NCBI RefSeq assembly: GCF_030269925.1
Contig: NC_085131.1
Coordinates: forward strand, 4,938,501-5,002,500
From: Bombyx mori
Lineage: Eukaryota; Arthropoda; Insecta; Lepidoptera; Bombycidae
DNA length: 64,000 bases
Direction: 5' to 3'
Shown here: in pieces, positions 41,963 through 52,974 of the stretch
How the letters are laid out: every line of letters begins with the position of its first letter
How positions within the stretch are numbered: the stretch's first letter is position 1
Program-made: the position numbers and the translations under genes
Notes under the pieces: generated by a model
What the model saw: the letters and a program-made list of their open reading frames with translations, nothing else
What the model was told of the DNA's origin: nothing
Database searches by the model: none

Positions 41963-42368
41963 TTTTGGAACGAAGTTCCTTATGGGACGATGCGGAGGGG
42001 TACCCTAACCGGAAAAACACGTCCGTAACGTAAGATTTTTATTTTATTATTTATATATAGTCTTAGTATGATGACTATACAGTGTCTCATGTATAGTCTA
42101 CGTGATGACGGTTATTAATATTATTCATATAAATAGCTGTTTCTTTGTATATTATTATTTTATATTTTTTATAAATCATTGTGGATAAAATAAAGTTGAT
42201 AACTTTGTAAAGTAGTTTATTTATTTATTTTTATCAATAAAAATATCATAATAAAAAAATGTATACCCGAATAATTGTTTTCTTTATACCTCGAACAGAA
42301 CATAAAATAAATATTTTTATAATAACGAACTTCGTTCCTATCCGGTGTCCCACAACACCACACATTTT
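41963..42368 (+). mobile_element. MITE-like element, copy 1
   Basis: Bounded by GGAACGAAGTTCC on the left and, on the right, GAACTTCGTTCC followed by GTGTCCCACAACACCACACA. Both ends match the element at 52975-53402 in the opposite orientation (ACGTCCGTAACGTAAGATTT; ATACCCGAATAATTG). The core (about 42050-42210) is AT-rich and differs from that of the other copy. No transposase. Confidence 0.7.
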
Positions 42369-42372
42369 TTTT

Positions 42373-42930
42373 GTACTTGACTTTGGTATGTATAACTAAA
42401 AACGAATTTTTATACGTTCATTCCAGAGACAAAAAGTATGTAGAAAGTTTTTGGTAAGCGTTTATGTGACATTAACTTAAACATTACCGAAAATGAATAA
42501 ATTTAATTATTAGCATTCGTTTAAAACACATCCCGTGCACGAACGTAATACTAAAAACATAATTCGCAGACTGCTAATTGGTTGTGACAATTACCCTCGA
42601 GCAACGTGAATACCGTGTTCGCGCAAACACATAAGTATAAGTAAGGCAAAGTAACTAGTCACATAACACGGCAATACACGTTAACTAGAACGGCTTACAC
42701 ATCTCGGTCGGATAATACCGGATCGGATGGAATCTCCTCTGTCGTGTAACAGTCAGACCCGAGTTCAGAACGCGATAAATTTTCCAACACACGTGACAAG
42801 CCAGATAAATAAGTTAAAGGCTCGGTTGCAGTACTAGCGAACGAATGCATAACAACTTTGAAAGAAGAAATAAGAGTTGGTAAGTTTTGGTTTACATTAT
42901 TGAAATGTATTCAACTGATAATTATCTATA
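42373..42930. other. No repeat; possible exon with splice donor
   Basis: Non-repeat, moderately GC-rich sequence at about 42660-42880 ends at GAGTTGGTAAGTTT, a good donor. An E-box (CACGTG) is at about 42792. No ORF of note. Confidence 0.25.
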
Positions 42931-42934
42931 TATA

Positions 42935-43242
42935 AAAATAAAAATAATAAAATATATATAAAAATGAATTGCTGTTCGTTAGTCTCGCTAAAACTCGAGA
43001 ACGGCTAGACCGATTTGGCTAATTTTGGTCTTGAATTGTTTGCGGAAGTCCAGAGAAGGTTTAAAAGTAGATAAAAATGAAAAGGGTCGTAACTAAATAA
43101 AAATAACAATTTTGTTTTTCCTTTTGATTTGTCCCCCGTCGGACGGATTCCTTTTGTTTGTTTTAAGTTTATTTTATACAAAAGTTTAGGTCTTTTATTT
43201 ATCGACTGAGGCACTACGAAGTCTGCCGGGTCAGCTAGTGTA
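42935..43242 (-). repeat. Interspersed repeat, family C, inverted
   Basis: Fourth copy, reading AACTCGAGAACGGCTAGACC to CTGCCGGGTCAGCTAGTG on the plus strand. Confidence 0.75.
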
Positions 43243-43316
43243 TCTTTTTTATTTGATTGGTTTTGTTAATTTTAAGTATGTTTCAATGATACTATGTACA
43301 CACATTTAAGCAATAA

Positions 43317-43340
43317 AAAAAAAATATATATATATATATG
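43317..43340. repeat. (TA)n microsatellite
   Basis: A run followed by (TA)n. Confidence 0.8.
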
Positions 43341-44716
43341 GACTTGTTGTTGTCTGAAATAAACTAAATCATTCATTCAATCATTCATTAAGTTTGAAAA
43401 TGGCTCATAAATAAATGAAACAGATTAATCACATTATTAAAGTAATAACTTAAATACGCAAGCGAGAAATCTTGAGACTTATAACTAGTCCCAGTTGAGC
43501 AACTTAACAAAAGGAAAATGGGATAGGAACGTAAGGTATTAAAGTTTGTGAATTATTTTATCTTCTTAACTTAGTGTTTCTTCAGTTTTGAACACGTTAC
43601 AATGGTGACGTCGTATTTTATTACCATTTAGTATTTGTGAAATTGCAAAAGTGCGGGAAAAACAAGATAAGTCACAGGAAGTGAGTTCGGGTTCTTCTAA
43701 AAAGTTCATTGAATTCTAAGTAAATTCTCTAAATTTTATTGACAGGTAATTTCATTTATCTCGTCCGATACCTATTCAAAGTTGTTTGTCTGTTTGTGAG
43801 AGATATCACGTCATTTAACTACATCTCATTTCATTCCAAAATCAATTTCAATTCAATTCATGTATAGATGTAGTGAAAAATTATTTTCCTTCGGGAAAAC
43901 TCGGATCTTTATCGGAATACGGTGAAACCTGAACTGTCAATGAATAATCGTATTAAATGAGTCACATTTTCATATCCATAAAAATGGAACTTTATAGCTT
44001 AGTGTCAAATGTCGAAATGAATAATGTCATCTTTGTACTGAAGCTATTTGAGAGAGCACGATAAATACGAGCTTTTCGGAAAAATTACGAAGGCAAATCT
44101 TTTCTCACTAAATCTATATAATTTACAGACATGAACGTGTTCAATGTGGGACCTTTCACTTTCAAGTAATTTTATTGAATATATGTTTATTTACGTGTTG
44201 ATAAAAATATGACAGAATGAAAAAATCCAAGTTAACGTCCTTCAAAAACGATAGCTATGTAATCTTCTTACGCTCGAATTGGGACAGTGACCTAAATTAG
44301 CTAAGGCGAGGCCTTTGTGAGTGCTAGGCGTGTACGTTGCAGTCAGTGGTTGGCATTGTTAATTAAGTTCTATTTATTTCACAAAGAAGTGGGTAGGCTT
44401 TAAATATATTTCGGGCGTAACGTGGGCAGCAGTCGCTTGAGTGAAAAGTGTTAATTTGCTTTCGAGGATAGTTGTTCGTATTTAATATTATTCGACTAGG
44501 AATTCAACTAGGATTGGAATACCGAAGGTGTAATTTTAGTAGATAGTAATATAACTATTGGATGTTTCAATGTTTGGCTGATGTGCTAATAGTAATTAAA
44601 AATATTTAGATGGAGAAAACTTTGATGTCGTCTGTTATCTAATTACTGTGGTCTGTTTGAGTAAAAATATTTTGAAGATTTTGATGTAGCTATTATTTTG
44701 AATGTTAAAAAGTGTA
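43341..44716. other. No gene seen
   Basis: AT-rich, unrecognised. It is one of the longer repeat-poor stretches and so a candidate for host regulatory or intronic DNA. Confidence 0.4.
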
Positions 44717-44960
44717 TTTTTTTTTTATTGCTTAGATGGGTGGACGAGCTCACAGCCCACCCGGTGTTAAGTTTTTACCGGAGCCCATAGACAACTACAA
44801 CGTAAACGCGCCACCCAACTTGAGATGTAAGTACTAAGTTCTCAAGTATGGTTACAACGGCTGCCCTACCCTTCAAACCGAAACGCATTACTGCTTCACG
44901 GCAGAAATAGGCAGGGTGGTGATACCTACTCGCACGGACTCACAAGAGGTCCTACCACCA
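44717..44960 (-). mobile_element. Bm1 SINE, tandem copy 1
   Basis: 5'-truncated Bm1. It shares private changes with the next copy (CCCACCCGGTGTTAAG, AACTACAACG, CAACTTGAGATGTAAGT). Confidence 0.85.
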
Positions 44961-45215
44961 TTTTTTTTTAATTTGTTTTATTGCTTAGATGGTTGGACGA
45001 GCTCACAGCCCACCCGGTGTTAAGGGGTTACCGGAGCCCATAAACAACTACAACGTAAGTGCGCCATCCAACTTGAGATGTAAGTTCTAAGGTCTCAAGT
45101 ATAGTTACAACGGCTGTCCTACCCTTCAAACCGAAACGCATTACTGCTTCACGGCAGAAATAGGCAGGGTGGTGGTACTTACCCACACGGACTCACAAGA
45201 GGTCCTATCACCAGT
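44961..45215 (-). mobile_element. Bm1 SINE, tandem copy 2
   Basis: Directly adjacent, same orientation and truncation as 44717-44960, joined by a T-rich run. Confidence 0.85.
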
Positions 45216-45629
45216 AAAAATACTTATAATTTGAAAAAAAACAATAGAATTCTGAATGAAATCATTGGTTTATTTATAAAACTCTTTACGATTTCAGAAA
45301 GAATAAACCTTGTGTAATATCTTAATTAAACACCCTGAACAAATTCAATTTACAAATTTTATTTCAAATATCGGACGTTCTAAGTGTCTTTATGCGAGGA
45401 CGCTGAAATATTTTATTCGACATTTATTAAATTCGAATCTCCGAAACTCTCGTCAAATAAAATGTAGATTAGTAAAATACAATGTACACGATACAATGGA
45501 CCTCTCGACACAGATAGCACGTTGCCTTATAAATGAATTGGCCGATAAAATCCACACAGTAAAATTAATCATTTATCCTTAACGTCGTGTCTCATTATCT
45601 ATTATAGAACCCCTCGGAAACTTAAATCT
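45216..45629. other. No gene supported
   Basis: A 90-codon plus-strand ORF (45310-45582) has no recognised domain. Confidence 0.35.
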
Positions 45630-45885
45630 ATACTCCTATACTAATATTATAAAGAGGAATGCTTTGTTTGTTTGTTTGTATAAGAATATGCTCCGAAACT
45701 ACGGAACCGATTTGAAAAATTCTTTCACTGTTTGGAAGCTACACTATTTCCGAATGACATAGGCTATAATCTTTATTGAAAAAATAATAATTGGGATCCT
45801 TACTAAAACACCAATAATGTAATCCAAGGTGTAAAAATGTTACATAAAATATTCTTTACATCGCGTGCCCTGCGAAAACTATTGA
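45630..45885 (-). repeat. Interspersed repeat, family F, inverted
   Basis: Reverse complement of the 4523-4826 repeat (CTATACTAATATTATAAAGA, TTTGTTTGTTTGTATAAG, CATCGCGTGCCCTGCG). Confidence 0.65.
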
Positions 45886-46376
45886 TGACAGAATAAAATA
45901 ATGTACTACGACTTTGTAGAACGCATTATTATTTACAAAAAGTATCGCGGCAGCATATGTAAACTATTATAGTTATGCCGCAATAAGTGTTCTTTTATTT
46001 TAAAAAATTAAAACAACGACGGTGAAATTTTTGTTAAAGATCCGATCGGAGCCGGAGTGGGCTGCTAGTATGATATAAACAAACCGAAAATATCGAACGA
46101 GCCATTACATGCTTTACCTGAGGAGGCCCAAGAGCCGTAAGAATGAATTAGCCCGCAGAAACCTCTTGTCCTATTCGTCACCTATCCAGAACATCTGCGT
46201 TGTAATTTACGGCCCTACCCCACTTAAGGGCTGTCTCCACGAACGGGTGCAATCGCGTCAGACCCAGAATATGACAAGAACCTCGAAAATTTATCGGTTC
46301 TTACGTAATGTTGTATCGTATAAAGCTGAAGTAGGTCATAGTGGCTCTGTCGTTTTGTTTTTGTAAGTAAACTAGC
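45886..46376. other. No gene supported
   Basis: Opposing ORFs at 46109-46499 without domains. TTTTTGTAAGTAA near 46358 resembles a donor site but nothing else supports an exon. Confidence 0.3.
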
Positions 46377-46731
46377 CGTACTTGCCCGCTTCGCTGCGCA
46401 TTTAAAATTAACACTACTAGACGATGACTGAGCTTTGCTCGTTTTTTTTTTTTGATAACGCCATCTTGTTGTGTCTTTAAAGCGGTTAGTTGCCCTCAAT
46501 TAAGAAAAATAGTATTATTATTCGCCAATAGATGTCGGGAAGAGTTGATTATTGAAAACACGAATAAAACAACATTTTCTGAAAATAAATCGTAGCTAGA
46601 TCGATTTATCGCCCCCAAAATCCCCGGTATACTAAATTTTATGAAAATCGTTGGAGCCGTTTCCGAGATTCAGATTATATATATTATATTAATATATATA
46701 CAAGAATTGCTCGTTTAAAGGTATAAGATTA
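46377..46731 (+). repeat. Interspersed repeat, family I
   Basis: Near-identical to 12669-12986. Confidence 0.75.
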
Positions 46732-46739
46732 TTTAATGT

Positions 46740-46905
46740 CATTATTATTAGGGAGTTCAACACTCATATAAATATTAGCCTATCCATTAAGTACATGTAT
46801 TTTCTACATGGATACCAAGTTTCAAGTCAATCGGATTCATGGTTCACTAGTTATAACGGAACATCTGTAAAAACCACTGTAGATTTATATATTAGTATAG
46901 ATACT
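46740..46905 (+). repeat. RTE-like LINE 3' tail, family K
   Basis: TACCAAGTTTCAAGTCAATC, GGTTCACTAGTTATAACGGA, and the end GATTTATATATTAGTATAGA. Confidence 0.55.
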
Positions 46906-47281
46906 TTCGTAGAGCTCACAATGGCGTTTCCTCATATTATTCGTGTTTTAATTCCGCATATTCAATCGCTTTTGAATACCGTTTCTGTATTTTATTTTAC
47001 TTTATCGGGATCTGTATATATCACTGTATCAGTATCATTAAAAATAATTTGTAAGGGACGGACAAACACTTGCTGTAAGTACACTTTGAGAGATACTTTA
47101 TTTTTGGTATTTCTTTTGTATTTAGAAAAAGGTGTTTCTACTATTGTGCTCCTTTCCTCATTTCGAATTTGATTTCCTCGAAGAAAACTCGTAATTAAGT
47201 TTCACTTTGTAAATGTTATTTATGGGTTATTTTGCGAGTTCCTAAATGTAACTGTTGCTATAGTGACTCTTGTATGAAAAG
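46906..47281. other. No gene supported
   Basis: A 125-codon ORF begins inside the preceding repeat tail, so it is not a gene. Confidence 0.4.
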
Positions 47282-47804
47282 TTTTTTTTTGTATTGCCTC
47301 TGTAGGCAGTCGAGCATACGGCCCACCTGATGGTGAGTGGTTACTGTCGCTCATGAACTTCAGCAATGTCAGCTCCTAGGCGAAGGAGGCGGGGTGGGCG
47401 ACGCGGGCACGATGCCCTCGTTAATTTCCCGTAGGGACTGTTGGGTACCGGGTGCGGGGGCGCCCGGTGCTCTGCTGTCGGTTCCGTGGTGAGGCGGCGC
47501 AAGGTGGCTCCTGGGCGCTGCTCACGGTGTGTCTCCCGAAGCGACGTCCTGCAGGATCTTCCTGGGGATGGAATCCCGTCCTATGGTCAGGACGGGTACC
47601 GGCGATGGCGAGCCTTCGGCGCGCACTGTGCGGTACCGTAGGTTTCGTGGAGTCGGAGTGGTGGAGCTCGATGGGGTTTAGTCAGTTTTGCGGGGCGGGT
47701 CCTGCGTGGTAGACTCCGCGCAATGCCTCGCGCGCCTTTCTTAAGGTGTAGTCTCCCGGTAGGAATTGGAAGAAGAGAAGGACGTCTTCCCTGTTCTCCT
47801 TCCG
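47282..47804 (-). mobile_element. LINE 3' region, family B with GC-rich body
   Basis: The 3' tail (47282-47376: T run, GCAGTCGAGCATACGGCC, CACCTGATGGTGAGTGG) continues into about 430 bp of GC-rich sequence, absent from the other family B copies. Two minus-strand frames are open there. One ends ENREDVLLFFQFLPGDYTLR, KAREALRGVYHAGPAPQN and a stop near 47680, and looks protein-like, possibly the C-terminus of the LINE's ORF2. The family is unknown to me. Confidence 0.55.
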
Positions 47805-47860
47805 CCACCCACCTTGAGATATAATTTCTAAGGTCCCAAGTATAGTTACATATACACACA
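47805..47860 (-). mobile_element. Bm1 SINE fragment
   Basis: CCACCCACCTTGAGATATAA to AAGTATAGTTAC, abutting the GC-rich LINE. Confidence 0.6.
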
Positions 47861-48622
47861 TAGTTAGTTACATATATACACATAGTTATAGTGTAGTGTA
47901 AAAGTGAGACCCGCTAAAGGGGATTGCCCACTCTCCATAGTGTGCTAGGCCCAAGGTGGACATTAAATATTACTATAAAAATGGACTGATTCAAATTCTT
48001 AAATGTATTAGATATCTAAAAAATATATTGAAATTGACGCCACTATTATAAAAAATATAATAAAAATAAAAAACTCGTTTTGAGGTTAATTTTCTATATA
48101 AATACCTCAAGAACTTTTCTTTTTTTAATGTTTAAGATGTTCCTAATGTATTTTTATCCAATTGTAGTTATTAGGGTATAAAAAACACACATACTTCTTT
48201 AAATATCTATATTATTCTATATTTTCTTCATCTTCATACACAATTAGTAAATCATCTAAAAATAGCACAGGAGAGCATATACACGGTTTTAAATCTCGGT
48301 CAGGTTAAAACCACAATTCACACAATGGTTTTCAGCCGTAGTATGAAACGTTATTGATAAAAGCAAAATAAATCGAAGAAAAATCAAAACACATCCATTT
48401 TGAACGCAAGCACAAGCAGCAAGCGAAGTGTCAGTCAGTCAGATTAAAATCAGTGTTGTCAGTATAAAGAAAAATAATTACATGAAATTCATATATCGAT
48501 CATTTTTTTAAATAACCGATATTGGATTTATTTCTTAATCTTTTTTTTACGAGTACACATTATATTTTATTTTTTATGTTTTTGTTTTAGTTGTACATAT
48601 TTAAATAACAATACAAGTTAAG
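47861..48622. other. No gene seen
   Basis: AT-rich. Confidence 0.4.
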
Positions 48623-48758
48623 TTTTTTTTTATTGCTTAGATGGGTGGACGATCTCAAAGCCACCCTGGTGTTAAGTGGTTACTGGAGCCCACAAACATC
48701 CACAACGTAAATGCGCCACCCACCTTGAGATATAAGTTCTAAGGTCTCAAGTATAGTA
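48623..48758 (-). mobile_element. Bm1 SINE 3' fragment
   Basis: T run, ATTGCTTAGATGGGTGGACG, to AAGGTCTCAAGTATAG. Confidence 0.8.
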
Positions 48759-49200
48759 ACAAGTTACTGAGTAAGTATAGTAACAAGTCCAATGGGTATG
48801 TCTTTGATGTTATTTTATGTCCTTAAAATCGATTAAAATCGATTGATTAATGATAATATTTAAAATGATTTATTTATATGTTTTTTTATATACTTAAAAT
48901 GTTTACTTAATACATAAAAGTTTTTGAAGTTGGCAATATTTTTCCCGCAAAAATAAAATTCTTGTTTTTTCAATAGAGTTACTTTTTTTAAACTACTTAT
49001 TGTAAACTGTAGTGGCGCTTATTTGGAAGAAAGTAAATGCATATTTATTTATGACAACATTAATGCACTAAGTATTTTTTCTCTAATCTATTGTCCGCTT
49101 TGGGCCTGAAATGGGCCGTCCCCTTTAGAAATTTGTCGAACAAGATAATATTGAATAAGATAAATAAGCAGTTCGTTCGACTTCTATAGAAGATCATTTA
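48759..49200. other. No gene seen
   Basis: AT-rich. Confidence 0.4.
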
Positions 49201-49312
49201 GTAGGCAGCGGCTTGGCTCTGCTCCTGGCATTGCTGAAGTCCATGGGCGACGGTAACCACTTACCATCAGGTGGGCCGTACGCTCGTCTGCCTACAAAGG
49301 CAATAAAAAAAA
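49201..49312 (+). mobile_element. LINE 3' tail, family B
   Basis: GTAGGCAGCGGCTTGGCTCT to GGCAATAAAAAAAA. Confidence 0.75.
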
Positions 49313-49930
49313 ACAACATATTATCGAGAAGTGAAAGGCTATTTGGTTTAAGCGACATTTTTGCAACTTTGCAGGAGAGCCATTTAAAATTTAAAATTAG
49401 GAGAAAAATATCATGACAAAAAAAAATCATCTTTTTCACCTATTTGAATGGGGTAAACTTAATTGAAGTTCAATTAAAAGCATCGTATTGTTGATACTGA
49501 TACCAACTAAAACGCACCTTTAATTACAAACATAAGTGTCGCGTATTAAGCAAAATGTCACTGAAGCCAAATCGATTTTCATCCCTCGATATAAAGAAAT
49601 TAAATATAAAACAATAAACTATCATAGTTTTTTACTTTCGCGTATAAACTCTTTGTTCCTTTGGATCACGCTTTAAAGACGTTGAGATATCACCTAGAGT
49701 CTAGACTATCTGCGGTCACAGCCATATTTCAGAGACGGAATTTGACATTCACGTCCCATTGGGATCGTAACGATGTGATAGAGCTTTTCTCCGAATCGGG
49801 ACACGTCGTAGAAAAACCTCTGTATTTCGTGATATTTTACACGTGATGGGTGTTAGTCTTATTACCTATTATCGGTTTAATTATAATAGGAAATATCAAA
49901 TTGAATGCCGTTATCTAAATGACGACATCA
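49313..49930. other. No gene seen
   Basis: AT-rich; a 61-codon ORF (49661-49846) has no resemblance. Confidence 0.4.
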
Positions 49931-50103
49931 GTGTGCTTAGTGTCAGGTTTTTAACGTTCTCGATAACGTAAAAGTTAACTCAAATTTGTATGGAGTTGGA
50001 AAGTTTGCTTACGTTTGCCGCTAGGGGCGCTGTTCCAACTGCATACAAATTTGAATTAACTTTTACGGTATCGAAAACGGTAAAATACTCGCACTAAGCA
50101 CAC
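49931..50103. mobile_element. Hairpin MITE, 173 bp
   Basis: GTGTGCTTAGTG at the left end and CACTAAGCACAC at the right are exact inverted ends. Inverted similarity continues inward about 70 bp (AACTCAAATTTGTATGGAGT against the complement of GCATACAAATTTGAATTAAC), around a short loop with GCCGCTAGGGGCGCTG. No coding capacity. The clear boundaries suggest a non-autonomous DNA transposon of unknown superfamily. Confidence 0.75.
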
Positions 50104-50109
50104 ATGTCA

Positions 50110-50200
50110 GATTTGTGGTTGGCAGCGGATTGGCTTTTACCTTTGGAATTGCTGATTCCATGAGCGACGATGATCTCTTACCGTCGCTTGAGTTGCATGC
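50110..50200 (+). mobile_element. LINE 3' tail, family B, diverged
   Basis: TGGCAGCGGATTGGCTTTTA, TTGCTGATTCCATGAGCGAC. Confidence 0.5.
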
Positions 50201-51094
50201 CTTATATCTATAAATCTATCTATACCTATTATATCTAAAAAACTTTTACTGGTGATATTGTTCGTTTAGTTTGGACACATATTAAACACTAAACACACTG
50301 TGGAAAATTGAAAGACCTAAGTCTCTTACGGCTCCATCTTTGATTTCGTGGATTGAGGCAATTTGAATTTTATTTCGCTTCAAGGTTCACATCAGTAGCG
50401 CAACATGTTTTTAGTTTCCTTTTAAAATAAAAAAAAATACGGAGCGAATTTAAATATTTTCATTCGTATTTATAAAACAACCCTCGCAGTCTTCGCTTAG
50501 AAGGCATTCTACATAATAGAAGAGACCGTTCAAGTCTCTACGATCTACAAATGCTTTCTTTATATCTTACGATACGATGCTGACAGAAGAAATGGTCACA
50601 CAGTCGGAGAATTTTTCTATTGAAATGCGCACATCATTCATTGTCTTATATTATAACGTAAAATAACCATAGAAATAAAATATAATAAAATAACCATAAC
50701 TATATAAAATAACCATAGAAAAAAATATAGCACAAGTAACGGTACAGTATTGATAATATCGATTCGATTACAAGACTGAAAAAATCGTAACGGATTATTC
50801 GTAATAGTAAAAGCATTAGGTTAGTCCGGGCTGGTTTAGAAGAAATAAAGATACTATTTAGAACGAACCAAAAAGGAAATAGTAAAAATATATTTTAAAA
50901 AATCCAATATGTCCAATAACATGTTCATAGATGAATTATTGTTTTTAATATGTACGAATATTAAAAACAATAATTTGAATAGCTTAGCTGAGAAAATTAG
51001 TATATTATTATAACATTATAATAGACTTCAAGTAGGTAGCGATAAAGTTTTTTTTTTAATTAAATAGTCAAATACCCATTTCATTTAGCTTCTT
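50201..51094. other. No gene seen
   Basis: AT-rich; AAATAACCATA is locally repeated around 50660-50720. Confidence 0.4.
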
Positions 51095-51410
51095 TTTTTT
51101 ATCCTACCTAAGTTGGTAGCCTAGAGAGGCTATTCCAGCGGAACCTTAACTAGTAGGTGAGCTCACGGGGCTCAAACCTGACGACGATGCCAACACGAAC
51201 CCTAGCAAGAGCCGTGCTTCGCAGAATCTACCACCGGATCGGAAACGCGACCCACTGAGAAGATCCGGCGAGAAACTCAGTGGGCTGTGTCTGAGAGTTA
51301 ATTTACTCGTCGAGCCCTTCGTCGCAAGTAACAGGTTCGACGAGAACGGTGACCGGTGCTTGAAGTACCTAGAAGCACCGTTAGTGGATCGGGAGGATCC
51401 GAGATGACGT
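51095..51410 (-). mobile_element. Jockey-like LINE 3' end
   Basis: CCTACCTAAGTTGGTAGCCT, GCTCACGGGGCTCAAACCTG, GGATCGGAAACGCGACCCAC, GTTCGACGAGAACGGTGACC. It extends further 5' than other copies of this subfamily. Confidence 0.75.
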
Positions 51411-52974
51411 GTGTCATTTAGCGATTAATCGTATCGTTATCGTACACTATCGTATCGTATAGTAAAATAATACATTTCGACACATTGCCGTAGACGCAAG
51501 GAGTTGTCTCGGGCGTTCTCATTTGCTAATGCAGTTTGCTCTCTTGTGCCTCGAATGTGTGTTATTCATGTAACATTCTATTCATACATTTTATTTAATT
51601 AAACGTTATATATAATTTCAGAGTTTGTGAATGCCATGCTATCATAGAGATATGAATGTGGAGTTTTCCTCGTTTGTTATGAAAGGAGAATGACTTTGGG
51701 GCATTTCGTTGACTCTTTGTGTCGTGTATGTTGGATGTTCCGGCGGCTAATTGCTAAATATGGGTCATACTTTGTTGATTTTATGTTCGTTACTATATCC
51801 GACATTCAAGATCTCATATTTTGTAACTGAAAAAGTCGTGACGTAATGTCGATGTCGTCGATGAGCGTAAGACCATGGAAAGTGATCAGAAATTATATCT
51901 TTTTAAAGTCGTTAATCAATTGACCATCGAATTCATGACCGGTGACGTCACTCGGAAAGCTATTTGTTTAACAAAAAATGTGCGCAGAATTTTCCAATAT
52001 CTCATTCCGTAAAACAAATAAAGTTTTGTCAACAATAATATATTATATATATGTAGCTTATATACGATTTATCTTAAAAGAGGTTAATATGTTATAAAGA
52101 TGACATAAATGGAATTTTGAATATTGAATCATCAGAAGAAGGAACATTAGAAATATAAAAGCAATTTGAGATTTTGAAATATAAAAAACATACAAAAGTG
52201 GTGAAGCAATAGCTTTAAATGTTGTTTCTCTTTATAGAGCAACTCAATTTGTCCTATAGTTTTACTAAGCTAAACTGTATTTTGATGTAAATGAAATAAT
52301 ACATTACATATATACTAGCAATAGACCAGAAACGTCAGAGTTGAGACATGAATTCAAAGTCTTTGTTGTATGCATGACATCAATCCAACCCTTTGAAGCG
52401 TCAATAAATGAGTAGGATGGGACTCACCAAACGCCCCACCACCAGGAAAACGTGTATTTCAATTTCAGATTTCAAATTTAAGTATATTTCATTTAGATAC
52501 CTTCCAGACAAATTTAAAAGCCACCCCAATAGCTATTATATCTTTTACCCCATTGGCGTTGTTGAAATATGATTTCAATATCTCATAGACAACGATTTCC
52601 TTTCGCGGAAACAATAGCCACTGTATCGATCATTTGTTTTGTATTGTGTTCCGAATAACAACCCTTGACCGCAGCTTCTATAGTAAATTCTGTTTTGAAA
52701 GGAACTGTGTTTGTTTTCGAAGTATACTTCAGTTATTTCTTGTGTTCTGTTGCAATTGTCCGTCCAATTGGAAGGATTGTCTTTGAGCAAAATGTTCAGT
52801 GAATGCAAATGTTGATACAGTTGTTTACGCTGCAGGAAATGTTGGGCTGCTTAATCGAAATATTGCATAGTTGCAGTAGATAGCTAATAAAGCTAATAAA
52901 GCTTAGTAAGATTTTCGGGAGTTTCCAATACCGTAGATTTGCGATCGATGGCACATTGACAGTAAAAAAAAAGA
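51411..52974. other. No gene seen
   Basis: Long AT-rich stretch, no recognised repeat, only a minus-strand 77-codon ORF (52575-52808) without domain. Confidence 0.35.

Noticed and set aside
42060..42115. snoRNA-like C boxes (ATGATGA, GTGATGA)
   Set aside because: No matching D boxes or terminal stem.
46795..47172. 125-codon ORF
   Set aside because: Its start lies inside an RTE-like repeat tail, so the first third is repeat DNA.
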